Of a stretch of DNA of 64,000 nucleotides, positions 28,165-37,003 are shown piece by piece. The DNA comes from Prevotella sp. UBA6994 (lineage in GTDB: Bacteria; Bacteroidota; Bacteroidia; Bacteroidales; Bacteroidaceae), in NCBI GenBank assembly GCA_002449845.1, contig DJXW01000019.1, positions 124,001-188,000 of the forward strand, in the 5' to 3' direction. The notes beneath the pieces were generated by a model. It saw only the letters and a list, made by a program, of their open reading frames with translations, searched no databases and was not told the DNA's origin. How positions within the stretch are numbered: position 1 is the stretch's first letter; each line of letters begins with the position of its first letter. The translations under genes were made by a program, and so were the position numbers.

Positions 28165-29497
28165 ACGTCAATACATTGAACTATACGAAAAGGCTCGTCA
28201 GATGATTTGCTCTCATTCGTCAGACGTGATGAATGATGTGCGCGACGAGGCTTTTGAATGTTTCAAGCAATTGGGATTTCCCACCCGTAAGGTGGAACGG
28301 TACAAATATACCGATATGTCTAAATTGTTTGAGCCAGATTACGGACTGAACCTGAATCGTTTGGATATTCCCGTCAACCCGTATGATGCTTTTCGTTGCG
28401 ATGTACCTAACTTGAGTACATCACTTTATTTCGTACTCAATGATTCCTTTTATCAAAAGGCTCTGCCAAAGAACCATCTCCCAGAAGGTGTTATCGTGGG
28501 TTCATTGTGTGAAGAGTCTGTCAAAAATCCCCAATTCATCGCGAATTATTATGCGAAGATAGCCGAGAAAAATCAAGATGCCATTACCGCACTGAATACC
28601 ATGTTGGCACAAGATGGCTTGTTGGTTTACATTCCCAAAAATGTGAAATTGGACAAGACGATACAGGTCATTAATATCTTACGGTCAGACGTTGACTTGA
28701 TGGTTAACCGTAGGGTGTTGGTTGTTCTTGAGCAGGGTGCCGAGGCTAAATTGCTTTTCTGCGACCATACGGCAGATAATCGCCAATTTCTCACGACACA
28801 AGTAATAGAGGCGTATGTAGGTGAAAATGCTTCTCTCGACTTGTATTGCTTGGAAGAAACACATTATAAAAATGTACGCGTGAGCAATTTGTATATCCAA
28901 CAAGAGGCGAATAGCAGATTAAGGCATCATGTCATTACTTTGCATAATGGCATTACTCGTAATCAGGTGAATCTGGCATTTAAGGGAGAAGGCGCTGAGT
29001 GCGACTTGTGTGGATGTGTGATAGCCGATAAGGAGCAACATGTGGACAACAATACGTTGATTGACCATCAGGTTGGGCATTGTTCGAGCCATGAACTATA
29101 TAAATATGTGCTTGATGAAAAGTCGGTCGGTGCCTTTGCGGGAAAAGTGCTTGTGCGCCATGATGCCCAAAAGACCACGTCGGAGGAAGTGAATCAAAAC
29201 CTTTGCACGACGAAAGAGGCGAGGATGTTTACCCAACCGATGTTGGAGATTTATGCCGATGACGTGAAATGCTCACATGGTTCTACTGTAGGTCAGCTCA
29301 ACGATGCTGCCATGTTCTATATGCGTCAGCGTGGAATCAGTGAGAAAGAAGCAAGATTATTGCTGGAGTTTGCCTTTGTGAATGAGGTGATAGACCGCAT
29401 ACAGATGGAACCGCTTCGTGACCGACTGCGCTATTTGGTGGAGAAACGCTTCAGGGGAGAACTGAATAAATGTGAGGGATGTAAATTGTGCAAATAA
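28154..29497 (+). CDS. sufD: Fe-S cluster assembly protein SufD
   Basis: Paralogue of SufB and third member of the SufBCD scaffold; needed for iron acquisition by the complex. 447 residues. Seen: N-terminal helical part with FPTRKVERYKYTDMSKLFEP, central beta-helix, and C-terminal CSHGSTVGQLNDAAMFYMRQRGISEKEARLLLEFAFVNEV, the SufD family signature with the conserved His. The start chosen overlaps the end of sufC by 11 bases; it ends directly before sufS with no spacer. The tail CEGCKLCK holds three Cys; this is not typical of all SufD proteins. Confidence 0.95.
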   Translation: MGSERQYIELYEKARQMICSHSSDVMNDVRDEAFECFKQLGFPTRKVERYKYTDMSKLFEPDYGLNLNRLDIPVNPYDAFRCDVPNLSTSLYFVLNDSFYQKALPKNHLPEGVIVGSLCEESVKNPQFIANYYAKIAEKNQDAITALNTMLAQDGLLVYIPKNVKLDKTIQVINILRSDVDLMVNRRVLVVLEQGAEAKLLFCDHTADNRQFLTTQVIEAYVGENASLDLYCLEETHYKNVRVSNLYIQQEANSRLRHHVITLHNGITRNQVNLAFKGEGAECDLCGCVIADKEQHVDNNTLIDHQVGHCSSHELYKYVLDEKSVGAFAGKVLVRHDAQKTTSEEVNQNLCTTKEARMFTQPMLEIYADDVKCSHGSTVGQLNDAAMFYMRQRGISEKEARLLLEFAFVNEVIDRIQMEPLRDRLRYLVEKRFRGELNKCEGCKLCK

Positions 29498-30715
29498 ATG
29501 GAATATGATTTAACTCAAATACGCCAAGACTTTCCCATACTCTCACGGGAAGTTTATGGAAAACCGCTCATTTACCTTGACAATGCTGCTACAACGCAAA
29601 AGCCATTGTGTGTGCTTGATGCCATGCGTGAGGAATATCTCAACGTAAATGCCAATGTACATAGGGGTGTTCACTATCTGTCGCAACAAGCCACCAACCT
29701 TCATGAGGCGGCTCGTGAGAAAGTACGTGCTTTCATCCATGCGAAGAAGACGGAGGAAATTATTTTTACCAGAGGTACTACGGAGGGTATCAATTTGGTG
29801 GTTTCTTCTTTTTGCGATGCGTATATGCATGAAGGAGATGAGGTGATAGTTTCTGTCATGGAACATCACTCAAACATCGTTCCTTGGCAATTGCAAGCGG
29901 CAAAGAAGGGAATTGTCATTCGTGTCATTCCCATGAATGACAATGGTGAATTGTTGCTCGATGAATATGAGCAATTGTTTAATGAGAAAACTCGTATGGT
30001 GAGCGTTGCCCATGTGAGCAATGTGTTGGGAACGGTCAATCCTGTCAAGGAGATGATTCGCACGGCTCATGCACATGGCGTTCCTGTATTGATAGATGGT
30101 GCGCAAAGTACACCTCATTTCAAAGTGGATGTGCAAGATCTGGATTGTGATTTCTTTACCTTTAGCGGACATAAGATGTATGGTCCTACGGGAGTGGGCG
30201 TGTTATATGGTAAGGAAGATTGGCTTGACAGACTTCCGCCTTATCAAGGAGGTGGAGAGATGATAGAAAGTGTAAGTTTTGAAAAGACGGTCTTCGAGAA
30301 ATTGCCTTTTAAGTTTGAAGCTGGTACTCCTGACTACGTAGCTACACACGGACTTGCTAAGGCAATAGATTATTTAGAGGCAATCGGACTTGATAAGATT
30401 GCACGACACGAACAGATGTTGACTCGTTATTGTATGGAACAACTGCAAACTATCGATGGAATGGCGATTTATGGCAATGCAGAACATAAAGATGCTGTGG
30501 TGAGTTTCCTTGTCGGGCAGATTCATCATCTGGATATGGGTACACTCTTGGATCGTTTAGGTATTGCCGTGCGTACCGGTCATCATTGCGCTCAACCGCT
30601 CATGAATCGTTTGGGTATTCAGGGAACGGTGCGAGCTTCGTTTGCTTTGTATAATACCAAGGAAGAAATAGATACGTTTGTCGCTGGAGTAAAACGAGTG
30701 GCAAGTATGTTTTAA
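29498..30715 (+). CDS. sufS: SufS-type cysteine desulfurase
   Basis: PLP enzyme that takes sulfur from cysteine for Fe-S assembly. 405 residues. Seen: YLDNAATTQKP near the N-terminus, ANVHRGVHYLSQQAT, THE-like ISVMEHHSN, DGAQSTPHFKVDVQDLDCDFFTFSGHKMYGPTGVG with the PLP Lys in SGHK (about residue 226), RTGHHCAQP holding the catalytic Cys (about 365), the group II (SufS) form. It begins one base after the sufD stop, and rnhB follows after 5 bases. No SufE or SufU partner was seen in the window. Confidence 0.96.
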   Translation: MEYDLTQIRQDFPILSREVYGKPLIYLDNAATTQKPLCVLDAMREEYLNVNANVHRGVHYLSQQATNLHEAAREKVRAFIHAKKTEEIIFTRGTTEGINLVVSSFCDAYMHEGDEVIVSVMEHHSNIVPWQLQAAKKGIVIRVIPMNDNGELLLDEYEQLFNEKTRMVSVAHVSNVLGTVNPVKEMIRTAHAHGVPVLIDGAQSTPHFKVDVQDLDCDFFTFSGHKMYGPTGVGVLYGKEDWLDRLPPYQGGGEMIESVSFEKTVFEKLPFKFEAGTPDYVATHGLAKAIDYLEAIGLDKIARHEQMLTRYCMEQLQTIDGMAIYGNAEHKDAVVSFLVGQIHHLDMGTLLDRLGIAVRTGHHCAQPLMNRLGIQGTVRASFALYNTKEEIDTFVAGVKRVASMF

Positions 30716-30720
30716 GGTTT

Positions 30721-31332
30721 ATGATTCTTGAACCACATTTTTACAAGGATTTGATTGAGGCAGGCTGTGACGAGGCTGGTCGTGGCTGCTTGGCTGGTAG
30801 CGTCTTTGCTGCTGCCGTGATTCTTCCGTCCGATTATAACAATCCTGATTTGAATGATTCCAAGCAATTGAGTGAGAAAAAACGCTATCTGTTGCGAGAA
30901 CAGATTCAAAAAGATGCTGTTAGTTGGGCTATAGGAGTGGTTACTCCAGAAGAGATTGATGAGATAAATATTCTCAAAGCAAGTTTTCTTGCTATGCATC
31001 GAGCCCTTGACCAGTTGACTGTACGTCCACAAGCCATTATCGTTGATGGTAATCGTTTTGTCCCTTATCACGATTTGCCTTATACCACCATCATCAAAGG
31101 AGATGGTAAGTACCAAAGCATTGCTGCAGCCAGTATCTTGGCAAAGACGTATCGTGATGATTACATGAATCATCTTGCAGAACAATATCCTATGTATGGG
31201 TGGAAGTCAAACAAAGGTTATCCAACGAAAGAACATCGGGATGGAATCAAGAAATATGGAATTTCCCCATTTCATCGCAAGTCTTACAACCTATTAGGCT
31301 CTCAAGAATTGAGCTTGGAGTTTGGAGAGTGA
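30721..31332 (+). CDS. rnhB: ribonuclease HII
   Basis: Cuts RNA in RNA-DNA hybrids and removes single ribonucleotides from DNA. 203 residues, normal for the family. Seen: catalytic motif CDEAGRGCLAGSVFAAAV near residue 15-30 (Asp-Glu), NDSKQLSEKKR, the third catalytic Asp in IIVDGN, and the KGDGKYQSIAAASILAKTYRD region followed by GWKSNKGYPTKEHRDGI. It is the last gene of the long rimP-to-rnhB series, and an inverted repeat of heptamers follows the stop and may end transcription. Confidence 0.96.
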   Translation: MILEPHFYKDLIEAGCDEAGRGCLAGSVFAAAVILPSDYNNPDLNDSKQLSEKKRYLLREQIQKDAVSWAIGVVTPEEIDEINILKASFLAMHRALDQLTVRPQAIIVDGNRFVPYHDLPYTTIIKGDGKYQSIAAASILAKTYRDDYMNHLAEQYPMYGWKSNKGYPTKEHRDGIKKYGISPFHRKSYNLLGSQELSLEFGE

Positions 31333-31340
31333 TATTTAGG

Positions 31341-31440
31341 AGTGAGTGGTAAGAGGTGAGGAATGAGAGATTAGCTATGGCTACTTGAATCTCAAACACA
31401 AAGGCTAATCTCTCACCTCTCACTCCTCACCACTCACCTC
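31341..31440. repeat. inverted heptamer-rich repeat between convergent genes
   Basis: Arms at 31341-31375 and 31404-31437 are imperfect inverted copies, each made of 7-bp iterations (right arm CTCTCAC, CTCTCAC, TCCTCAC, CACTCAC). It fills the rnhB-GH43 gap and could form a long hairpin in either transcript; possibly a two-way terminator. Confidence 0.85.
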
Positions 31441-32409
31441 TTATTCATTAATAACCTTCAATATCTTTCCATCCTCGTCATAGAAAAGTTTCTGGACCTT
31501 AACGCTTCTCAACCATGTGGTGTCGTTGGATGGTACACAGTCGTGGTAGAAAAGATACCACTCTCCTTTGTATTCTACGATGGAATGGTGGGTTGTCCAT
31601 CCTACTACGGGGTCGAGAATAACACCTTGGAAGGTAAACGGTCCGTATGGATTGTCACCGATTGCATAACAAAGGAAGTGTGAGTCGCCTGTTGAATATG
31701 AGAAATAATACTTACCATTGTATTTGTGCATCCATGAAGCCTCGAAGAAACGGTGAGGATCATCAGCCTTGAGTGGTTCTCCATTTTCGTCAACAATGAC
31801 AACTGGCTTGGGCGTTTCTGCAAATTGCAGCACGTCATCGGTCATGCGAGCAACGCGTGAGGGTAGGGGATTCTCTTTTCCTTCGGGTAGATATTCACAT
31901 TTCAGCGCTTTGTTATCACGATACCATTGCAACTGACCGCCCCAGATACCGCCAAAATAACAATATATCGAACCGTCATCGTCCTTGAATACACATGGGT
32001 CGATGCTATACGAACCTCTGATGGGATCGGGTTGAGGAATGAATGGACCTTCTGGCTTGTCGGCAATCGCAACGCCTAAGTGGAACACACCGCAATAGTC
32101 TTTTGCCGAGTAAATCAAATAATACTTACCATCTTTTTCCACCACGTCATTGTCCCACATCTGTTTTTCTGCCCAAGGCACCTGGTCAACGTCTAATATC
32201 TTGCCGTGGTCTGTCACTTCACCATTTTCTACATCTTCGAGAGACAATACATGATAGTCACGCATTTGGAAATGTCCGCCATCATCGTCAAATGATTCAC
32301 CACTGTCCCAGTCGTGCGACGGGTAAATGTACAATCTTCCGTTAAACACGTTAGCAGATGGGTCTGCCATGTAATCTGAAGGGAATAAATATCTTGGCAA
32401 TTTTTTCAT
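31441..32409 (-). CDS. glycoside hydrolase family 43 enzyme
   Basis: Predicted beta-xylosidase or alpha-L-arabinofuranosidase with the five-bladed propeller fold of GH43. 322 residues, single domain, no signal peptide, so cytoplasmic or unusually located. Seen: MADPSANVFNGRLYIYPSHDW near the N-terminus with the general-base Asp, SIDPCVFKDDDGSIYCYFGG with the pKa-modulating Asp (about 141), and FFEASWMHKYNGKYYFSYS with the acid Glu (about 224). HDC near the end is a GH43 metal or substrate His. Substrate cannot be fixed from sequence. It has its own promoter at 32449-32480 and is not in an operon with galE, which lies 500 bases upstream. Confidence 0.9.
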   Translation of the reverse strand: MKKLPRYLFPSDYMADPSANVFNGRLYIYPSHDWDSGESFDDDGGHFQMRDYHVLSLEDVENGEVTDHGKILDVDQVPWAEKQMWDNDVVEKDGKYYLIYSAKDYCGVFHLGVAIADKPEGPFIPQPDPIRGSYSIDPCVFKDDDGSIYCYFGGIWGGQLQWYRDNKALKCEYLPEGKENPLPSRVARMTDDVLQFAETPKPVVIVDENGEPLKADDPHRFFEASWMHKYNGKYYFSYSTGDSHFLCYAIGDNPYGPFTFQGVILDPVVGWTTHHSIVEYKGEWYLFYHDCVPSNDTTWLRSVKVQKLFYDEDGKILKVINE

Positions 32410-32448
32410 GATAATAAATAATAGTTGTTATTAATAATGATTATGTGG

Positions 32449-32480
32449 CAAAGATAAAAATATTTCTTGTAACTATCAAA
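32449..32480 (-). promoter_or_regulatory. promoter of the GH43 gene
   Basis: Minus strand: -7 TATCTTTG at 32449-32456, -33 TTTG at 32477-32480, spacer 20. Upstream, 32481-32814 is AT-rich and I see nothing in it. Confidence 0.8.
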
Positions 32481-32814
32481 AATATTTGTAACAATAAATT
32501 GATTCTGAATAACAAACATCGCTTTATCCAAATAAAACAGTCATGATATTGCCATCTTATATCTTTATAAAGATTTGCAGGATTTCTATGCCTTGGATGA
32601 ATTTTTCCGCAAATCACAAACATGGACTATACCACTCTTATTGTACCTGTGATGTTTATGCTATACGATTGCCATAAACCGCATTGACACGGTGCAGTTG
32701 TACATTTACAAAAAACGTACACGATACATTATTCTACCTCCCTTATGAAAAATCTTTTCAGCCAGGATTACCCCTATGATTTTTCGCTTGATGTCATATT
32801 AGCTTTTATGACTT

Positions 32815-32850
32815 AAAAAAGTTATCCCCCGACTCACGTCGAGGGATAAC
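32815..32850 (-). terminator. terminator of galE
   Basis: Long stem GTTATCCC..GAC/GTC..GGGATAAC across 32821-32850 with one mismatch; on the minus strand it is followed by TTTTTTAAG. A second, weaker hairpin GCCCG/CGGGC lies nearer the gene at 32871-32892. Confidence 0.85.
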
Positions 32851-32916
32851 GACAACACAAACACAAAATAGCCCGCTCGATTACCTTACGGGCTTTATCG
32901 TAATTTTATCAATTCA

Positions 32917-33954
32917 TTACATAATCCCGTCTTCACGCAGTTTCAATTGCCATTTCCAGGCACTTGCCAAGACATCTTCAACTGGGGTATCAGCTTTCCA
33001 GCCCAGTTCTCTGTTGGCTTTGTCAACGTTGCCCCATACTTTCTCGATGTCGCCTTCACGACGTGGAGCGTAAGCCCAGTTCACCTTTACACCAGTGGCT
33101 TTTTCGAATCCTTCCACCACTTCGAGTGTACTCAATCCCTTACCCGTACCTATGTTAAAATACTCGATAGGTTCAGTCTCTTGGTCGAGTACTCGCTTCA
33201 TGGCAGCTACGTGAGCCTTAGCCAAGTCAACCACGTAGATATAATCGCGAATACATGTTCCGTCGGGTGTGTTATAATCGTTTCCGAAAATCTTCAGTTG
33301 TTCGCGAATGCCAATGGCTGTTTGCGTCACGAAGGGGATGAGATTCATTGGAACACCGTTAGGTAATTCGCCAATCAATGCAGATGGGTGTGCGCCAATA
33401 GGGTTGAAGTAGCGCAATACAATCGACTTGATAGGAGCTCCGCTATGGATATAGTCGTATATGATTTCCTCGTTGATTTGCTTGGTGTTACCGTAGGGAG
33501 AGAGAGCCTTTTGGATAGGAGCCTCTTCCGTAACAGGCAAGTTCTCTGGTGTAGGTTGTCCGTAAACGGTACAACTGGAAGAGAAGATGATACCCTTCAC
33601 ATCATACTTTGGCATCAGTTCAAGCAAGTTGATGAGAGACACGATATTGTTGCGATAATACAGCAATGGTTTCTCAACGCTTTCACCCACAGCCTTAGAT
33701 GCGGCAAAGTGGATGATACCCGTAATGTCTGGGTATTTCTTAAACAATGCTTCCGTAGCCTCAAAGTCACGGAGGTCCACCTTTTCAAATGCAGGACGTA
33801 TGCCCGTAATCTTTTCTATTCCGTCAACAACTTCAATTTTTGAGTTGGAAAGATTGTCAGCGATTACCACGTTGTAGCCTGCCTGTTGCAGTTCAACGGT
33901 TGTGTGAGAACCGATAAATCCTGTTCCACCTGTAACAAGAATGGTTTGTTTCAT
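32917..33954 (-). CDS. galE: UDP-glucose 4-epimerase
   Basis: Interconverts UDP-glucose and UDP-galactose for galactose use and for surface polysaccharide. 345 residues, normal length. Seen: NAD-binding GGTGFIGSHTTVELQQAGY at the N-terminus, VDLRD, HFAASKAVGES, the SSSCTVYGQP segment with the catalytic Ser, and the YGNTK form of YxxxK (about residue 155-159). C-terminal region RYFNPIGAHPSALIGE and GTCIRDYIYVVDLAKAH are classical GalE. A TATCTTTG -7 box lies about 35 bases upstream on this strand. It is a single gene between GH43 and the rnf operon, with its own terminator. Confidence 0.96.
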   Translation of the reverse strand: MKQTILVTGGTGFIGSHTTVELQQAGYNVVIADNLSNSKIEVVDGIEKITGIRPAFEKVDLRDFEATEALFKKYPDITGIIHFAASKAVGESVEKPLLYYRNNIVSLINLLELMPKYDVKGIIFSSSCTVYGQPTPENLPVTEEAPIQKALSPYGNTKQINEEIIYDYIHSGAPIKSIVLRYFNPIGAHPSALIGELPNGVPMNLIPFVTQTAIGIREQLKIFGNDYNTPDGTCIRDYIYVVDLAKAHVAAMKRVLDQETEPIEYFNIGTGKGLSTLEVVEGFEKATGVKVNWAYAPRREGDIEKVWGNVDKANRELGWKADTPVEDVLASAWKWQLKLREDGIM

Positions 33955-34061
33955 ATTGTCTTTTTTAAGATAGAGTTGATTTCAACAAACAAAGATAAAT
34001 ATAATTTGCCAACTTACCATGAATCCATTGAAGAATTTATGTTTAGTTAACGAGTGAGGGC

Positions 34062-34661
34062 CTATTCACCGAACAATCCTCTCAGTCCTGAGTCAACTCC
34101 ACTGAATCCCATAAAGGCGAGAGAGAGCAGTCCTGCAGTGATCATCACGATTGCCATTCCTTGCATTCCCTTGGGAATCTTGACCAGTTCCAATTGTTCG
34201 CGAATGCCTGAGAAAACCACCAATGCCAAGGCAAAGCCCAATGCAGTGGAGAAGGCGTAAACCACACTTTCAATTAAAGAATAGTCTTTCTGGATTACCA
34301 GGATGGCTACACCCAACACGGCACAGTTGGTGGTAATCAGTGGGAGGAAAATTCCCAGTGCCTGATACAATGCGGGAGACACTTTCTTGAGGATAATCTC
34401 TACCATCTGTACCAATGAGGCTATCACGAGGATGAATGCCAGCGTCTGCAAGTATTGCAAGCCATTGGGATTGAGTACGTATATCTGCACCAGGTAAGTC
34501 ACGATGGTAGCAAGAGTCATGACGAAAGCCACGGCTGCACCCATGCCCAATGCGGTATCTACTTTCTTGGAAACGCCGAGGAAGGGGCAGATACCCAAGA
34601 ACTGTGACAGCACGATGTTGTTGACGAATATCGCTGAAATGAAAATCAATATATATTCCAT
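34062..34661 (-). CDS. rnfA: Rnf complex subunit RnfA
   Basis: Integral membrane subunit of the Rnf ferredoxin:NAD+ oxidoreductase, which couples electron flow to ion (often Na+) translocation. 199 residues, about six transmembrane segments. Seen: the family opening MEYILIFISAIFVNNIVLSQFLG with the conserved membrane Cys region GICPFLG, and the NCAVLG motif (about residue 110) that holds a Cys used for the shared Fe-S centre of RnfA and RnfE. Last gene of the operon; 60 bases after rnfE. Confidence 0.96.
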   Translation of the reverse strand: MEYILIFISAIFVNNIVLSQFLGICPFLGVSKKVDTALGMGAAVAFVMTLATIVTYLVQIYVLNPNGLQYLQTLAFILVIASLVQMVEIILKKVSPALYQALGIFLPLITTNCAVLGVAILVIQKDYSLIESVVYAFSTALGFALALVVFSGIREQLELVKIPKGMQGMAIVMITAGLLSLAFMGFSGVDSGLRGLFGE

Positions 34662-34721
34662 GATTCTGTCTTATTAATTGGTTGTTGTTTCTTTGACGAG
34701 TAACATGACTTATCAACGGGA

Positions 34722-35312
34722 TTATTTAGTCTTGCCGTTCAAGCGGTTCATGATGGCAATGAGGAATCCCAGTGAGATAAATGCACCCGGAGGAAGTACG
34801 AAGAGAAGGATGTTGGTGCTTTCTGGCAACAACGTGAATCCGAAACAAGAACCTGCGCCGAATATTTCACGTACAGAACCCAACAGCGTGAGAGCCATCG
34901 TGAAGCCGATGCCTATACCAATACCATCGAAGATACTTGCCAACGGACTGTTCTTACAAGCGTAGGCTTCTGCACGACCAAGAATGATACAGTTTACCAC
35001 AATCAGCGGTATGAAGATACCCAAGCTCTTGTCTATGTCGGGTAGGTAAGCCTTGATAACCATCTGCAACACCGTTACGAAGGCTGCAATCACCACCACA
35101 AACACGGGGATGCGCACCTTGTCTGGCGTAATGCTCTTGATGCAAGAGATGACGAAGTTGGTACAAATGAGTACTGCCATGGTGGCAAGTCCCATCGACA
35201 TACCGTTGATGGCACTTGTGGTGGTTGCCAACGTGGGACACATACCGAGGAGAAGAACGAAGGTTGGGTTCTCCTTGATAATACCGTTATTTAATATTTT
35301 GATGTAATTCAT
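34722..35312 (-). CDS. rnfE: Rnf complex subunit RnfE
   Basis: Integral membrane subunit homologous to RnfA in inverted topology. 196 residues with about six transmembrane segments. Seen: NPTFVLLLGMCPTLATTTSAING near the start with the membrane Cys, and the VNCIILGRAEAYA motif (about residue 108-120) with the second conserved Cys. It follows rnfG by 18 bases and precedes rnfA. Confidence 0.96.
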   Translation of the reverse strand: MNYIKILNNGIIKENPTFVLLLGMCPTLATTTSAINGMSMGLATMAVLICTNFVISCIKSITPDKVRIPVFVVVIAAFVTVLQMVIKAYLPDIDKSLGIFIPLIVVNCIILGRAEAYACKNSPLASIFDGIGIGIGFTMALTLLGSVREIFGAGSCFGFTLLPESTNILLFVLPPGAFISLGFLIAIMNRLNGKTK

Positions 35313-35330
35313 GTTTCTTGATGTTTAGAG

Positions 35331-35966
35331 TTAACGATTAGCCACCTTCTCTTGTTGCTTGGTTGCACCGCTTTGTGCGTCTGCACCTTTATTTATATAT
35401 GCGTGATAAGCTTGGTTGATGGCTTTCAAGAATGCGCGAGAGGTGATGGTAGAAGCCGTAATGGCATCTATGTCACCACCGTCTTTCTTCACGGTGAGGT
35501 CCTTGTCTTTCGGGTTCTTGCCGATGATGTTACCCTTTTGTCCTTCTTGGAACCACTTGTCAGCCTTTGCTCCCAAACCAGGAGTCTCACTGCTTTGCAA
35601 GATGGTGTATCCCAAGATGTCGCCTTCGGGATTGAAGCCCACAAGTACCTTGATATTGTCAGAGAATCCTAATGCGCTTGATTCCACGGCAGCACCTAAG
35701 TTGTGATTGCGTCCGTCTTGCGTGTGGTGGATGATAAAGGTTGCTTCCTTTCCGTCAATTTCCTGTACGATGGTGTCGTTAGATACCACGGTCAGTTTCT
35801 CTCCACCCATCACCACCTTAATACCGTTGGCAAGCATCTGCTCAGCTTGTTCGGCGATAGGACCTTCTGTTACATGGTTTACCCAAGCCAGTATTCCACC
35901 CATAATCAGTGCCACACCTACGAGCACCAATACCATGTTTAATAAAGACGATTCTAACTTTTTCAT
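35331..35966 (-). CDS. rnfG: Rnf complex subunit RnfG
   Basis: Membrane-anchored periplasmic flavoprotein of Rnf. 211 residues: one transmembrane segment (about 8-28), then an FMN-binding domain. The flavin-attachment motif is DAITASTITSRAF (about residue 167-179), where the second Thr of STIT is the likely covalent FMN-phosphate residue. The commoner form is SGAT, so A-S replaces G-A here; the attachment Thr is kept. The start codon overlaps the end of rnfD by 4 bases, showing coupled translation. Confidence 0.95.
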   Translation of the reverse strand: MKKLESSLLNMVLVLVGVALIMGGILAWVNHVTEGPIAEQAEQMLANGIKVVMGGEKLTVVSNDTIVQEIDGKEATFIIHHTQDGRNHNLGAAVESSALGFSDNIKVLVGFNPEGDILGYTILQSSETPGLGAKADKWFQEGQKGNIIGKNPKDKDLTVKKDGGDIDAITASTITSRAFLKAINQAYHAYINKGADAQSGATKQQEKVANR

Positions 35967-36979
35967 TTCTTCTCCTCCTTGTTTTTAGCTGGTACTTCAC
36001 CAAAACGTTTTGGCTTGATGTATGAGTTGATAAGAGGCGTAAAGGCATTCATGATCAGAATAGCAAACGACATACCTTCTGGATAACTACCCCAGTTACG
36101 AATCACCACGGTCAGGAAGCCGATGGCTACACCGTAGATTAATTGTCCCTTGGGTGTCATGGGAGAAGTGACGTAATCGGTTGCCATGAAGATAGCACCC
36201 AACATCAGACCTCCACTGAACAATACTTGGAATGGATTGGCGTAAACAGGACTTGCCAAAGAGAGCAGACCACTGAATACGAATACCGTTGCGAGGATTG
36301 AGATAGGAATGTGCCATGTGATAATCTTCTTCCAAAGCATGTAAGCCAAGCCGAGAAGCAATGCCAAGGCACAAACTTCACCGATGGTTCCTGCACCCAA
36401 GCCATTTGTGGCATTTCCTAAGAGCAAGTCAATAGAACTGGGCAGTTGTTCCAAGTAAGAAGTGTCGCCAGTCTTGATGGCAGTTTTCATGATGCTCAAC
36501 GGCGTAGCACCAGTTACGGCATCAGTATATGCGGTAAGTTGTCCGGCAACTGGCCATGAAGTCATGGCAGCAGGGAAGCTGACCAACAAGAAGCAACGGC
36601 CTACCAGTGCGGGATTGAAAGGATTGCATCCCAATCCTCCGAAGGTCATCTTGCCAATGCCTATGGCAACGAGTGCACCGATGATAATCATCCAAATGGG
36701 GAAGTTGCTGGGTAAGTTCATTCCCAACAGCAAACCCGTAATGATTGCCGAACCGTCTGTCAGTGTGGGCTCAGCTTTCAACATATATTTGGTAATCGCC
36801 CATTCAAAAAACATACAGGCGACAACGCTTGTCAGACAAACCACTACAGAGCCAAGCCCGAAGTAATAGAACGATACGAGCAGGGCAGGGAGCAAGGCGA
36901 TAATCACGCCATACATGTTTTTTTCAACGCTGTCTGTTCCGTGAGCGTGCGGTGAAAGAGAAACGATTAATTTTCCCAT
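35963..36979 (-). CDS. rnfD: Rnf complex subunit RnfD
   Basis: Integral membrane subunit carrying covalent FMN, part of the ion-translocating path. 338 residues, about ten transmembrane segments. Seen: SPHAHGTDSVEKNMYGVIIALLPAL near the N-terminus, FGGLGCNPFNPALVGRCFLL, DAVTGATPLS with the FMN-binding Thr (about residue 173), and a C-terminal GEPARGxxxF-like segment. Starts 24 bases after rnfC. Confidence 0.96.
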   Translation of the reverse strand: MGKLIVSLSPHAHGTDSVEKNMYGVIIALLPALLVSFYYFGLGSVVVCLTSVVACMFFEWAITKYMLKAEPTLTDGSAIITGLLLGMNLPSNFPIWMIIIGALVAIGIGKMTFGGLGCNPFNPALVGRCFLLVSFPAAMTSWPVAGQLTAYTDAVTGATPLSIMKTAIKTGDTSYLEQLPSSIDLLLGNATNGLGAGTIGEVCALALLLGLAYMLWKKIITWHIPISILATVFVFSGLLSLASPVYANPFQVLFSGGLMLGAIFMATDYVTSPMTPKGQLIYGVAIGFLTVVIRNWGSYPEGMSFAILIMNAFTPLINSYIKPKRFGEVPAKNKEEKK

Positions 36980-37003
36980 TGTTATATAATTCTTAATTAG
37001 GCG

